A stretch of 64,000 nucleotides of DNA from G963676795 sp963677215 (GCA_963677215.1 OY781919.1:1240001-1304000), one strand, 5' to 3'; shown: positions 41,941-55,201, counted from the first letter of the stretch. Notes: a model not told the origin generated them from the sequence alone. Translations and numbers: made by a program.

Positions 41941-41969
41941 TTGACAGATGCGGCGCTTTTGATTAGACT
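41941..41969 (+). promoter_or_regulatory. rRNA operon promoter P2
   Basis: TTGACA, 17-nt spacer, TAGACT, followed by a GC-rich discriminator (CCGCGGC) of the kind found at stringently controlled stable-RNA promoters. An A-tract (GAAAAAAAAGAAAAAA) lies just ahead, an UP-like element. Confidence 0.75.
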
Positions 41970-42005
41970 CCGCGGCTGTCGCTTCGCTCCGGCGGGGCAG
42001 AAGAG

Positions 42006-42031
42006 CTGGTCTTTGAAAACTAAATAGCAGA
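42006..42031 (+). other. 5' arm of 16S processing stem (RNase III)
   Basis: CTGGTCTTTGAAAACTAAAT and the next few bases are complementary, with two mismatches over 26 nt, to 43699-43724 just downstream of 16S. The two arms would pair to form the precursor stem cut by RNase III. The TCTTTGA segment also resembles boxA. Confidence 0.75.
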
Positions 42032-42100
42032 CGTTTTAAAGAGCTTGTAAGGGTTCAAGTCAAATTGAACAAAACTAGGATTTAAAAAACTTCAGATATT

Positions 42101-43630
<1,530 letters not shown>

Positions 43631-43748
43631 CTAAGGAGCTCGTCCATTCGGAAGAATGAGACAGAAGCTTACTTAAAAGCAAACTTACAAGTTCTAACTC
43701 TGCTATTTAGTTTTGAGAGACCAGGCCTCTTTTGTGAAAGAGGTTTTG

Positions 43749-43760
43749 TGTTCTTTGACA
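43749..43760 (+). promoter_or_regulatory. boxA antitermination site in 16S-23S spacer
   Basis: TGTTCTTTGACA matches the bacterial boxA (TGCTCTTTAACA) that recruits NusB/NusE. A second similar site, GATCTTTGACAATTG, lies near 43971-43985 before 23S. Confidence 0.65.
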
Positions 43761-43789
43761 TCGAATTTACACAGATACTGTGTGGAAGT

Positions 43790-43866
43790 GGGCTAGTAGC
43801 TCAGCTGGCTAGAGCACACGACTGATAATCGTGAGGTCGGAGGTTCAAGTCCTCCCTGGCCCACCA
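43790..43866 (+). tRNA. tRNA-Ile (GAT)
   Basis: 77 nt with encoded CCA. Acceptor GGGCTAG pairs with CTGGCCC; the anticodon loop CTGATAA gives GAT; the T-loop is GGTTCAAGTCC. It is in the usual place between 16S and 23S. Confidence 0.96.
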
Positions 43867-43875
43867 GATTATTAT

Positions 43876-43951
43876 GGGGGTGTAGCTCAGTTGGGAGAGC
43901 GCCTGCCTTGCAAGCAGGAGGTCATCGGTTCGATCCCGTTCACCTCCACCA
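43876..43951 (+). tRNA. tRNA-Ala (TGC)
   Basis: 76 nt with encoded CCA. Acceptor GGGGGTG pairs with CACCTCC, including the G3:U70 identity pair of alanine tRNA; the anticodon loop CTTGCAA gives TGC; the T-loop is GGTTCGATCC. It follows tRNA-Ile by 9 nt. Confidence 0.96.
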
Positions 43952-44101
43952 TATCTGTAGAGACTTATTCGATCTTTGACAATTGCATACGACATACTAG
44001 ATTTAGAAAATCATAGACATAAGTTGTGATGACTTATGTTTATGTCAAGCAAAGCGATAACAAGTAAAGGCTAAGCATAAACTTAGTAAAAGACTATTTA
44101 T

Positions 44102-47050
<2,949 letters not shown>

Positions 47051-47167
47051 TAAAAAGTTTTTTAATAGGGAAGGGGGAGCATCGCTCCCCCGATCCCCCT
47101 TAAAAGTTATCGACAAACAAAGAAATCTAGTTTAAAAGTCGTACGCGATTGAAAACCGATTTAAGGT

Positions 47168-47285
47168 TTTCGGTGGCTATAGCGTAGGGGTCACACCTGT
47201 TCTCATCCCGAACACAGAAGTTAAGTCCTACCGCGCCGATGATACTGCATGGGAGACTATGTGGGAAAGTAGGTCGCCGCCGAAA
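47168..47285 (+). rRNA. rrf: 5S ribosomal RNA
   Basis: About 118 nt. The TTTCGGTGGC start pairs with the GCCGCCGAAA end; internal blocks CCCGAACACAGAAGTTAAG and the loop E/D region GGGAGACTATGTGGGAAAGTAGG are typical. Confidence 0.93.
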
Positions 47286-47292
47286 TTATTTG

Positions 47293-47331
47293 AAAGCCCC
47301 CTGATTCATTCGAATCTGGGGGCTTTTTTTT
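47293..47331 (+). terminator. rRNA operon terminator
   Basis: AAAGCCCCC pairs with GGGGGCTTT, extended by an inner GATTC/GAATC pair, followed by eight T. It is a classic intrinsic terminator 8 nt after 5S. Confidence 0.92.
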
Positions 47332-47375
47332 GGGCTTTTTGTAACGAATTCTACCAAGTTTACGGTATCTTATGC

Positions 47376-50099
47376 CTATTTGGCTTCCTCCTCGCCCATG
47401 GCCCGCAATAGGCCACTGGTAGCTCTGAATGCTTTCCTAACCTCTGTCAGCAGGTTTTCTATGGTTGCAAATGATTGGATCATGGCTTGTTGCTCAATCT
47501 CTGCAAAGAGCTGATGGAGTTTCATTGCTCCCAGGCTTGAGCAACTTGACTTTAAACTGTGTGAAACAGCGCTTATTTGTGCCGAATCTTTTTCCTCAAA
47601 AGCTTGTGCCAAAATTTCAAGTTTTTCAGCGGTCGTTTCCAGGAAAAGATTTACAGCAACCGCAAACAGGTTTTGGTCATCTTCAGTCTGGAGCGACCGG
47701 ACCATCTGAACCGTCTTCATATCGAGTATTTGGCAACTAGATGTATCCTTATCCGGGGGCTGTTCAGGTGTTAGTGTTATCTTCACTCTGTCCTGAGGCA
47801 ACCACTTTAGCAGGACACCCGAGATCTGGTTCTGGTTGAATGGTTTCGAAATAAAATCGTTCATACCAGCAGCCAGACACTTTTCTTTATCTCCACTCAG
47901 AGCATTGGCAGTCAGGGCGATGATTGGTGTCCTCTTTCTTTCTGGTTGCTGCGCCTCTCTAGCCCTGATCATGCGGGTTGCATCATAACCATCGATGTGA
48001 GGCATTTGGCAGTCCATGAATATGACGTCGAATTTGTTGTCGACAAAGGCATTCAAGGCATCGCTGCCGTCATCGGACAGAATGACCTGGCAACCCAGTT
48101 TCTTCAGCTGCTGTTTTGCAACCTGCTGATTTACCAGGTTGTCTTCCACCAGCATGACGCGAGCATTGAATTGTAGGCATTTCTGACGGTCGGTTTCAAT
48201 GTTATCAGCGTTGAGTGTGTGATGCCTGCTCAGGAAATACCGGTTTGGCTGACCCGCCGGGCTGTCGGCAACGACTGGCAGGTCAAGTTCAACGCTGAAA
48301 ACCGTACCCACTCCTTTTTTCGATTCGCAAACAATGCGACCATTCATCAGGTCGGTCAGCTGTTTTGATATGGTCAGGCCAAGCCCTGTGCCGCCATATT
48401 TGCGCGATGTAGAGGCATCTGCCTGAGTGAATGGCTTGAATAACTGTTCTTGTTCCTCTTCGCTCATGCCGATACCGCTATCGCGGACTATGAAGCGAAC
48501 GGTATTCTGCTTCTGGTCAGCCACTTCGACTTTCAGATGGACTTCTCCGAATTCTGTGAACTTTACAGCATTGCCAATCAGGTTGATTAAGATCTGGCGT
48601 ATACGACTTGGATCGCCTTCAACATTTACAGGGACGTCATCGGCAATATCGATAATTAGCTTCAGCCCTTTGTCATGTGCCCTGTGGGCAACGATCCGGG
48701 CCGTTTCACTGATCACTTCGTGCAGATTGAAGCTGATTATTTCAATATCTAATTTGCCTGCTTCAATCTTTGAGAAATCGAGAATATCATTGATGACGGC
48801 CAGCAGGGATTCCCCAGAGGAATGGATAGTCTGGATAGCTGAGCGCTGTTCATTGTTCAGGTCGGAATCGAGGACCAGTTCGGCCATGCCCAGAACGCCA
48901 TTCATCGGTGTTCTGATTTCATGGCTCATATTAGCCAGAAATTGAGATTTGAACTGATTGGCAGCTTCAGCAGTTGTCTTAGCCGCTTGAAGCTCCACGA
49001 CCTGATCCTGAATCCTAGACGCCATATCGTTCAGCGCGCTGAATACAACAGAGAACTCGTAGGGCATGTTTTTATCGATTGTCGTACGGTAAGCCAGGTC
49101 TTTTTTAACACGCGTGGTTTCGCGGACAATATCGCGTAATCTGTTAAGCAGGTTTAATGCCGTAAAAGCGATGACAAAGATTGCGAAAAACGTCAGAACG
49201 GCAGAAAGCACCTGAATGATGACTATTGTGTCTTGATAATGTGAATATTTATTTTCATAAAAGGTGCGCAGATTCTGGATCTGATTGAGTAGTATCGCCA
49301 AATTATCGGTCAGCTCATCTTTCATCTGCGCAGATCCGGCACCGTATGCCATCGCTACGGCGAATACGGATTCAAATCGCCTGCCGTTCACCAGTAGTTC
49401 CTCGACCAACAGGCCATCCTGAGCATCCAGAGTGTAATCTTCAAAGTCATTGACCTCATCAAAAAAGCGATGAATTTTAACTTGGAAAATTTGATTAGCA
49501 TCCTTCAGCAAAGGATTCAGACGAATCATCTGAAAAAACCTGAGCAGCTCCATAACTGAATTTTGAATATTGACGGCTTTCTGAACGATATCAACCTCAG
49601 GTGCCGAATCTTGATCCGAGCGAGTAAAGGTATCAACCTCTCCATAATCAGGATCGAGATGTCCTCGGCTTATGAAGTTTTTTAGATAGACGATGTGATG
49701 TTCGTGGATATAGCGGACACTGTCAGTCAACTCGATAAGCTGGTCTTCAGTTTCCTGAAAAAGTTCCTGGCTGTGAGCTTCAGCGGCAACAAGGGCTTTG
49801 AACAGTTCATAACGATTGAGGAGTATCTTGCTTACGGCTGGAGTATATGCCTGCAGATGGCGGGAAATTTCCTGGATATTGTTTTCCATCTGTTGAAGGT
49901 CGCTCTGTTGACTCAGAACCTCCCTTTCTTCAACCACCAGTTGTAAAATACCTCGTTCACAGTATTCCAGATCGTAACGAGTATCAGCATTTTTCCCCTG
50001 CAGATGTCCGAGATAGAGGTTTGCAAAAAAACAAATACCTGCAATTCCGAGAAATGCAAGGAGAACAAAAATTCTGGCGCGTAATGACCTGCTCTTCAT
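47376..50099 (-). CDS. Membrane hybrid histidine kinase with receiver and HPt domains
   Basis: A 907-residue kinase. Membrane helices at about 8-30 and 300-325 enclose a mostly helical periplasmic sensor of about 270 residues; HAMP follows, then HisKA with MSHEIRTPMNG (His near 392), HATPase (GTGLGLTISKQL), a receiver (MLVEDNLVNQ, Asp near 694 in IFMDCQMPHIDG, Lys in SKPF) and a C-terminal HPt domain (VSHSLKSSCSSLG, His near 846). All phosphorelay residues are present, in the ArcB/BarA-like order. It starts 3 bp after the tandem rhodanese gene, so the two form an operon; the periplasmic rhodanese could modify or report the signal sensed by this kinase. No output regulator is adjacent. Confidence 0.94.
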   Translation of the reverse strand: MKSRSLRARIFVLLAFLGIAGICFFANLYLGHLQGKNADTRYDLEYCERGILQLVVEEREVLSQQSDLQQMENNIQEISRHLQAYTPAVSKILLNRYELFKALVAAEAHSQELFQETEDQLIELTDSVRYIHEHHIVYLKNFISRGHLDPDYGEVDTFTRSDQDSAPEVDIVQKAVNIQNSVMELLRFFQMIRLNPLLKDANQIFQVKIHRFFDEVNDFEDYTLDAQDGLLVEELLVNGRRFESVFAVAMAYGAGSAQMKDELTDNLAILLNQIQNLRTFYENKYSHYQDTIVIIQVLSAVLTFFAIFVIAFTALNLLNRLRDIVRETTRVKKDLAYRTTIDKNMPYEFSVVFSALNDMASRIQDQVVELQAAKTTAEAANQFKSQFLANMSHEIRTPMNGVLGMAELVLDSDLNNEQRSAIQTIHSSGESLLAVINDILDFSKIEAGKLDIEIISFNLHEVISETARIVAHRAHDKGLKLIIDIADDVPVNVEGDPSRIRQILINLIGNAVKFTEFGEVHLKVEVADQKQNTVRFIVRDSGIGMSEEEQEQLFKPFTQADASTSRKYGGTGLGLTISKQLTDLMNGRIVCESKKGVGTVFSVELDLPVVADSPAGQPNRYFLSRHHTLNADNIETDRQKCLQFNARVMLVEDNLVNQQVAKQQLKKLGCQVILSDDGSDALNAFVDNKFDVIFMDCQMPHIDGYDATRMIRAREAQQPERKRTPIIALTANALSGDKEKCLAAGMNDFISKPFNQNQISGVLLKWLPQDRVKITLTPEQPPDKDTSSCQILDMKTVQMVRSLQTEDDQNLFAVAVNLFLETTAEKLEILAQAFEEKDSAQISAVSHSLKSSCSSLGAMKLHQLFAEIEQQAMIQSFATIENLLTEVRKAFRATSGLLRAMGEEEAK

Positions 50100-50102
50100 A
50101 AC

Positions 50103-50945
50103 TTAGGGCTTATCGATCCTTATCACAGGAAGATGTTCCTTGATCCAGCCTCGCATGCCGAATTTCAACGACTCAATGTTGTGATAGCCGTATTTTGAAA
50201 AAAAGGCCTGTACCTGGTCATCCCGGTTGCCGGTTTCCGTGATGGTGACGACTCTTATGTTTTGCGGTATCTCATCCCTGACCGACTTTTCCAGAAAAGT
50301 GTCAAAAAGCTTTGTTACAGTTGGACAGGCCGAGTCAAGAGCCAGAAGGCGTTCCTCTCTCTCAATTTTTTCCTGCTCGGAAGTCGCTTGTGACATTGCA
50401 GGTTCGTTGCGCAGATCGAGTATGATCAGTTCAGGTTGACCGGCAGAATTCCGACACCCATTTAGCGACAATTTCTTCAGTTCTTCAGCAAAAAAAGTTG
50501 CCTCGATATATCTGGTTTCATGCCTCGGTAACGGATCGATCGATTCGATTGGCAGTTTCGATTTGACCCAGTCTTTGATTCCGCCGTTATAAATTTTGAT
50601 ATTGTGATAGCCGAGTTCCTTGATGGCAACTGCCACCTTGTAGGAGTAGACTCAGCGGTAGCCCATACAGTAGGTGATGATCAGCTTGTCTTTATCCTCC
50701 CCCAGGCGCTTATGGGCCGTCTGGATGCTGCTCCAGGGGACGCTGATAGAATCGGGGATTGATTTGTTTCGCGCCAGGATTTCGTCAAGAGTATTCACCA
50801 ACAAAAAGTCGGTCTGGCCCAGTTTCCGGGCTTCAAGCTGACTTACCAGTTCATCTGTGGTGATGATGTCGAAACGTTCCATCGCCGTACAGAGGTCCGG
50901 GACGGAGAGCAGTAATAGCAGCATAAGAAAGGAGATGGGTTTCAT
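50103..50945 (-). CDS. Periplasmic tandem-rhodanese selenoprotein (TGA at 50652-50654 read as Sec)
   Basis: One frame of 280 residues interrupted only by TGA at codon 98. A signal peptide (about 1-21) precedes rhodanese domain 1 (ITTDELVSQLEARKLG, PDSISVPWSSI, then IITYCMGYR-Sec-VYSYK, LGYHNIKIYNGGIKDW). Related domains read YCxGxxCxxS, and TGA falls exactly on the second Cys. The homology runs straight through the TGA, and a hairpin with an AGTT loop follows 21 nt later. Domain 2 (about 155-275) is degenerate, with Thr at the usual Cys position (TITETGNRDD) but keeping GYHNIESLKFGMRGW. GGAG lies 6 nt before the ATG. It is in an operon with the hybrid kinase. Alternatives are a nonsense mutation or two separate genes; the intact downstream part argues against decay. 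Confidence 0.75.
50617..50645 (-). promoter_or_regulatory. Candidate bacterial SECIS hairpin
   Basis: On the mRNA the upper stem GGUGGC/GCCAUC (six pairs, one G-U) carries the tetraloop AGUU, with G as second loop base. A lower stem UCCU/AGGA lies across an internal loop. The apical loop begins 21 nt after the UGA, within the range usual for SelB-dependent SECIS elements. It lies within the coding sequence, as bacterial SECIS elements do. Confidence 0.65.
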
Positions 50946-51239
50946 AAAAACTCCATTTATTATGGGTGGTTCAACGCTCTAATTAACAAAAAGGTGAGTT
51001 ATTTTGAGCGATTGCGTTTCCTGTTCTGTGAATTTAGCAAAAAAGAAAAAGTTAATCCAGCTTAATGCTGGTGGGGCGTAAAGAAATTCATATGGCGTTT
51101 TTTCCGGTTTTCTTTTAACCGGATGACCGCAATGAGCACTGCGATGCTTATCGTTTCAGGCGATTAAAGGGGCTCACCAGATTCAAAACTACAGATTCGC
51201 GATATAATTGATACCAGGTCAGCAGGGAGACAGAAGCTT

Positions 51240-52073
51240 ATGATCATTCTGGCTCATGATGGTTCTCTCTATGGCGACTGGATCGCCTGTTACGCGGTAA
51301 ATTTTGCTGCGACGGAAGATGACCGAAAACTGATGGTTCTCCACGTGCTGGACAGGACCGTAAGTCAGGAAGTCGTCGAGGCCAAGTTTACCCGGCTTGC
51401 GGAGCTGTGTCAGACACGGGATCTCGACTTTTCCAGCCATTTACTCCCTTGCGAGGGGGATGCTTATCGCAGCCTGCGCCATGCCATTCCTCATAATGAA
51501 GATAATCTGCTCGTTTGCGGTACTCGCAGCAAAGCTAAAAAGCGCTCGTTACTTCAGGGGACGATTGCCGAACGTCTGCTACGCACCCATCAATGCCCGG
51601 TGCTGGCACTGCGGGTTGTCCAGCCTGGGCTGCTGGGTTCCCCACAAGATCTGCTGCTGCCTCTGGCTGGTCATTCCTCCGGTATCGTCAGGATCGATCC
51701 TATTGTAAAACGTCTCATTCCGCGCTTACATCGGTTGCACCTGTTCCGTGCGCTGCAGGTACACCATCTCCGTCATCGCTATCTGAGCCCGTCCCGTGAA
51801 CGGCGCCTGCTGCTTTCCGGCCAGAAGTATCTCGAACAGATCGGCAGACAATTATCGGAATCCTATCCTGATAAATTCAGCCTGGAACGCCAGGTGATGA
51901 TCTCCAGCGAATGGTCGAATGCCGTGTTGACCCAGGCGAGCCGCCTGAAGACGCAGCTGATTCTGCTAGGGGTGAGTGAACGCAGCCTGGCGCATAAATT
52001 TTTTTACGGTACAGGCATCGAAAAGGTTCTGCGCGAAACACCCTGTGATATCGGAATCTATCGGGCGCCATGA
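51240..52073 (+). CDS. Tandem universal stress protein (UspA family)
   Basis: A 277-residue cytoplasmic protein with two Usp domains. The first (1-130) starts MIILAHDGS and ends with the nucleotide-site pattern GTIAERLLRTHQCPVLAL; the second (about 140-275) is more divergent but ends GTGIEKVLRETPCDIGIY. Usp proteins bind ATP or AMP and respond to stress. GGGAGA precedes the ATG, and a TATAAT box lies at 51203-51208 with only a poor -35. It overlaps the P-type ATPase gene by 4 bp (ATGA), so translation is coupled and a regulatory role on the pump is plausible. Confidence 0.88.
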   Translation: MIILAHDGSLYGDWIACYAVNFAATEDDRKLMVLHVLDRTVSQEVVEAKFTRLAELCQTRDLDFSSHLLPCEGDAYRSLRHAIPHNEDNLLVCGTRSKAKKRSLLQGTIAERLLRTHQCPVLALRVVQPGLLGSPQDLLLPLAGHSSGIVRIDPIVKRLIPRLHRLHLFRALQVHHLRHRYLSPSRERRLLLSGQKYLEQIGRQLSESYPDKFSLERQVMISSEWSNAVLTQASRLKTQLILLGVSERSLAHKFFYGTGIEKVLRETPCDIGIYRAP

Positions 52074-54745
52074 ATGGTCAGGAGCAGATACAGCATCTGT
52101 CCCCGGAGCGGGTCTTCGTTGCACTGCACAGCAGTGAAGAGGGCTTAAGTGATGCTCAAGCTGCAGAACGGCTCAAGGAACTTGGCGCCAACAGCGTCGA
52201 GGTGCGTGACCCCTGGCGCTTGGTGCGCAGTCTGCTCCGTCAACTGACCAACTTCTTTACCCTGCTGTTGTTTGTTTCGGCAGCGATCTGTTTCGTTGCT
52301 GAGCGGCTGCAGCCAGGTGAGAACATGGCGATTCTGGGCTGGGCTCTGGCCGGGGTGGCGCTGCTCAATGCGCTGTTCAGCTTTATCCAGGAGTACCGGG
52401 CGGAAAAGGCGATGGAAGCATTGCGCAATTTTCTACCGCCAATGGTCCAGGTTCTGCGTGGCGGTAAGGCTTGCGAACTGCTGGCCGAAGAACTGGTTCC
52501 CGGTGATCTGCTGATCCTTCAGGAAGGGGACCGGATCCCGGCTGATGCGCGCCTAGTCGAAGCGGAAAGCCTGCTGGTCAACAATGCTCCCTTGACCGGG
52601 GAATCCCAGCCGGTCGCCATCAGTGCTGACACCTGCCAGTGTCGACTGGTGGAGAGCACCAATGTCGTCTTTGCCGGTTGTCTGGTCCTGCGCGGAACAG
52701 GACAGGCAGTGGTCTTTGCCACCGGCCTGCGCACCGAGTTCGGTAAGTTGGCACATCTTTCCCAGGCGATCCGCCGGGCGCCTTCGCCACTGGAACGTCA
52801 GACCGCCTACATGGTTCGTCTGCTGACCATCATCGCTGTCAGCCTCGGTTTCGCCTTCTTCCTCTATGGTTTTTTCAGCGGTCGCTCATTGTGGGTCAAC
52901 CTGGTCTTCATGATGGGGATCATCGTTGCCAATGTCCCTGAAGGGCTGTTGCCGACCTTTACCCTGGCGTTGGCCATGGGCAGTCTGCGCATGGCGCGCA
53001 AGAATGTTCTGGTAACCAGCCTCAATGCGGTTGAAGGGCTGGGAGCGGTGCAGGTGATCTGTACCGACAAGACCGGCACCCTGACTCTGAACCAACTGGC
53101 GGTCAGCCGCCTGACGACACCGTTGTCAGCTGCTGACAGCAGCTTTGCGCCGTATCGGGGCAGACTTCTTCAGATGGCACTGCTCAGCTCCGATCTGCAC
53201 AATACAGAACAGGGCTTCAGCGGAGATCCCCTTGACGTTGCCATTGCCCAGTGCTGGCAGAAGGAGTCCACGGATCAACCCTCCTCATTCAGCACGCCTC
53301 AGCAGTTTTTTCCGTTTGACAGCAATCTGAAAAGAGCGGCCGGCATAGGTACTATCGATAACCAAAAACTCTTTGCCGTCAAAGGCGCCTGGGAAGCACT
53401 CAGGCCTCTGATCAGTGAGATCTATAGTACGGAAACGGAATATTGTGCTGCCTCTGCCACCGAGCTTGAACGGGTTGATGCGACACTGCGCGAGTTGGCC
53501 GGCAGCGGCCTGAGGGTTGTGGCGGTGGCGTCCCGGTGCATCGATCGGGTGGAGCCTGACAAGCAGACACAGCAGCAGCTGGAACAGAATCTGAAACTCG
53601 AAGGGTTTATTGCTATTGCCGATCCGATCCGCAGTGAAGTTCCCGCAGCCATCGAGAGCTGCCATAACGCAGGGATTGAGGTGATCCTGATTACCGGCGA
53701 TCACCCAGATACCGCTATCTGCGTTGCCAGGGAATGTGGAATTCTGGGTGAAACCAGCGATTCCGAGCAGGTCATGACCGGTGATGTGCTGGACAGGGCG
53801 AATGAGTCTGAGGTGGAGCAGGCCTTGGAGCGGGGCGTGCGGATTTTCGCCCGGACCAGCCCGGATCAGAAGATGAAGATTGTCATGGGGCTGAAAAACC
53901 TCGGCCGGGTTGTTGCCATGACCGGGGATGGGGTGAACGATGCGCCTGCATTGAAGGCGGCCGATGTCGGCATCGCCATGGGCAAGGGGGGGACCGATGT
54001 TGCCAGGGCGGCGGCACAGATTATTTTGCTGGATGACAATTTTGCCTCGATCGTGGCCGGCATCGAAGAAGGTCGCACCGTATTTCTCAATATCCGCAAG
54101 TTCACCAATTATGTACTGGTCAGCAACGGGCCGGAGATTCTGCCCTATCTGCTCTATATTCTGTTGCCAGTGCCGCTGGCATTGACGGTGATCCAGATTC
54201 TTTCTATCGACCTGGGCACGGATATCATCCCGTCCATGGCCCTCGGTCAGGAACCGCCTGACCCCGAAGCGATGCAGCGACCACCGCGCAGCCGGGAATT
54301 TCACCTACTGAGCCGGGGCCTGGTTCTGCACAGCTACCTGTTTCTCGGGCTGCTCGAAGCGCTCTGGTCACTGGGACTGTTTTTCTACGTGCTGATCGAC
54401 GGCGGCTGGCAGTACGGCACAGCGCTGTCAGCTAATGATCCGCTTTATCGCTCGGCAACCGGGATCGCTCTGGCGACGATTCTGCTGATGCAGATCGGCA
54501 ACCTGATTGGCCGCCGTTTCAGAACCCGTTCAGGGATTGATCGGGGGTTATTGGCCAATCGCCTGCTGCTACTCGGTATTATTATCCAGGTCGTCTTCTC
54601 CTGGGGGCTGCTCTATTTTTCGCCGCTGCAGAAAATCCTCGGCACGGCACCCGTCGCCTGGCCGATTTATTTGCTTGCCTGGCTCGGAATCCCACTGATT
54701 TTTTGCGTCGACTATCTGCGGAAACAGTTCTGGCTTCCAGATTGA
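52070..54745 (+). CDS. P2-type cation ATPase, Na,K-ATPase-like
   Basis: An 891-residue P-type ATPase with the normal order: N-terminal cation_ATPase_N (LSDAQAAERLKELGANSV), actuator loop (NNAPLTGESQPV, TGES intact), M4, phosphorylation site CTDKTGTLT (Asp near 332), nucleotide domain with KGAWEAL, hinge TGDGVNDAPALKAADVGIAM, and M5-M10 ending in YLRKQFW. M4 reads VANVPEGLLPT, the pattern of P2C (Na,K/H,K) pumps; SERCA-type pumps have AAIPEGLP. Ion choice is thus inferred to be Na+ and/or K+, not proven. No beta subunit is adjacent. It is coupled to the tandem Usp upstream. Confidence 0.92.
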   Translation: MNGQEQIQHLSPERVFVALHSSEEGLSDAQAAERLKELGANSVEVRDPWRLVRSLLRQLTNFFTLLLFVSAAICFVAERLQPGENMAILGWALAGVALLNALFSFIQEYRAEKAMEALRNFLPPMVQVLRGGKACELLAEELVPGDLLILQEGDRIPADARLVEAESLLVNNAPLTGESQPVAISADTCQCRLVESTNVVFAGCLVLRGTGQAVVFATGLRTEFGKLAHLSQAIRRAPSPLERQTAYMVRLLTIIAVSLGFAFFLYGFFSGRSLWVNLVFMMGIIVANVPEGLLPTFTLALAMGSLRMARKNVLVTSLNAVEGLGAVQVICTDKTGTLTLNQLAVSRLTTPLSAADSSFAPYRGRLLQMALLSSDLHNTEQGFSGDPLDVAIAQCWQKESTDQPSSFSTPQQFFPFDSNLKRAAGIGTIDNQKLFAVKGAWEALRPLISEIYSTETEYCAASATELERVDATLRELAGSGLRVVAVASRCIDRVEPDKQTQQQLEQNLKLEGFIAIADPIRSEVPAAIESCHNAGIEVILITGDHPDTAICVARECGILGETSDSEQVMTGDVLDRANESEVEQALERGVRIFARTSPDQKMKIVMGLKNLGRVVAMTGDGVNDAPALKAADVGIAMGKGGTDVARAAAQIILLDDNFASIVAGIEEGRTVFLNIRKFTNYVLVSNGPEILPYLLYILLPVPLALTVIQILSIDLGTDIIPSMALGQEPPDPEAMQRPPRSREFHLLSRGLVLHSYLFLGLLEALWSLGLFFYVLIDGGWQYGTALSANDPLYRSATGIALATILLMQIGNLIGRRFRTRSGIDRGLLANRLLLLGIIIQVVFSWGLLYFSPLQKILGTAPVAWPIYLLAWLGIPLIFCVDYLRKQFWLPD

Positions 54746-54770
54746 TGGTTGTTGATATGGCTTTTCATCG

Positions 54771-55095
54771 GAACTCCGCAAAGTGGAGTTTTTGCGGTTC
54801 TGCCCATTAGATGAGCTTGCTCATCGTGGGGCGTGAGTAAATTTGTTGGTGTGTTGCTATGGAAAAACGCAGGAATATTTGCGACATATTAAAAGAGCGT
54901 TTTTGCCTTCTTTTTGAAGTTCTGGTCAAAAAGAAGGGCGGCGTTCGGGGCCGCGACCCCGAGGTCTTGGCTTTTGACTGTTTTGAAAACCACAAAATCA
55001 AAGTCGCCGGTTCCCGTACCGGCAGACGTCACCCTTTTTCTTTGATCGCAAAGAAAAAGGGTGAAAAAAGAAACTCTTTAAAAACACTGACGTAA
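54771..55095 (+). repeat. Structured interspersed repeat, copy 3 (3' truncated)
   Basis: About 325 bp with the same 5' modules as copies 1 and 2: AACTCCGC-AAA-GTGGAGTT; GATGAGC-TT-GCTCATC; CCTTCTTTTTGA / TCAAAAAGAAGG at 54906-54937; the invariant GTTCGGGGCCGCGACCCCGA; GCCGGT-TCCCGT-ACCGGC; ACCCTTTTTCTTTG-ATCG- with its complement (14 bp). The 3' module of about 120 bp found in the other copies is missing; the match stops after AAAAACACTGACG. It lies between two convergent genes. Confidence 0.82.
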
Positions 55096-55121
55096 GCCGT
55101 TCAGATTACCCACAACGGCTC

Positions 55122-55180
55122 ATGCCAGCCAAACGGAAGGCGCCCAACGATGAGCTGCTCATCTGACGGGCAGAACCGAA
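55122..55180 (-). repeat. Inverted fragment of the repeat 5' end
   Basis: Read on the minus strand it gives CGGTTCTGCCCGTCAGATGA, then GCAGCTCATCGTTGGGCG and CGTTTGGCTGGC, closely matching the first ~60 bp of copy 2. With copy 3 it forms an inverted pair, separated by a 7-bp hairpin (AGCCGTT/AACGGCT at 55095-55120). Confidence 0.75.
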
Positions 55181-55201
55181 TGATGCTGCCCTTGTCAGCA
55201 A

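Noticed and set aside
50636..50654. Reading the rhodanese locus as two separate genes (50652-50945 and 50103-50636)
   Set aside because: The second part has no ribosome site and starts inside a rhodanese domain; frame and homology run through the TGA, and the TGA occupies a Cys position followed by a SECIS-like hairpin.
53285..54304. 339-residue open frame antisense to the P-type ATPase
   Set aside because: No domain seen; the ATPase frame is intact with DKTGT and TGDGVNDAP.
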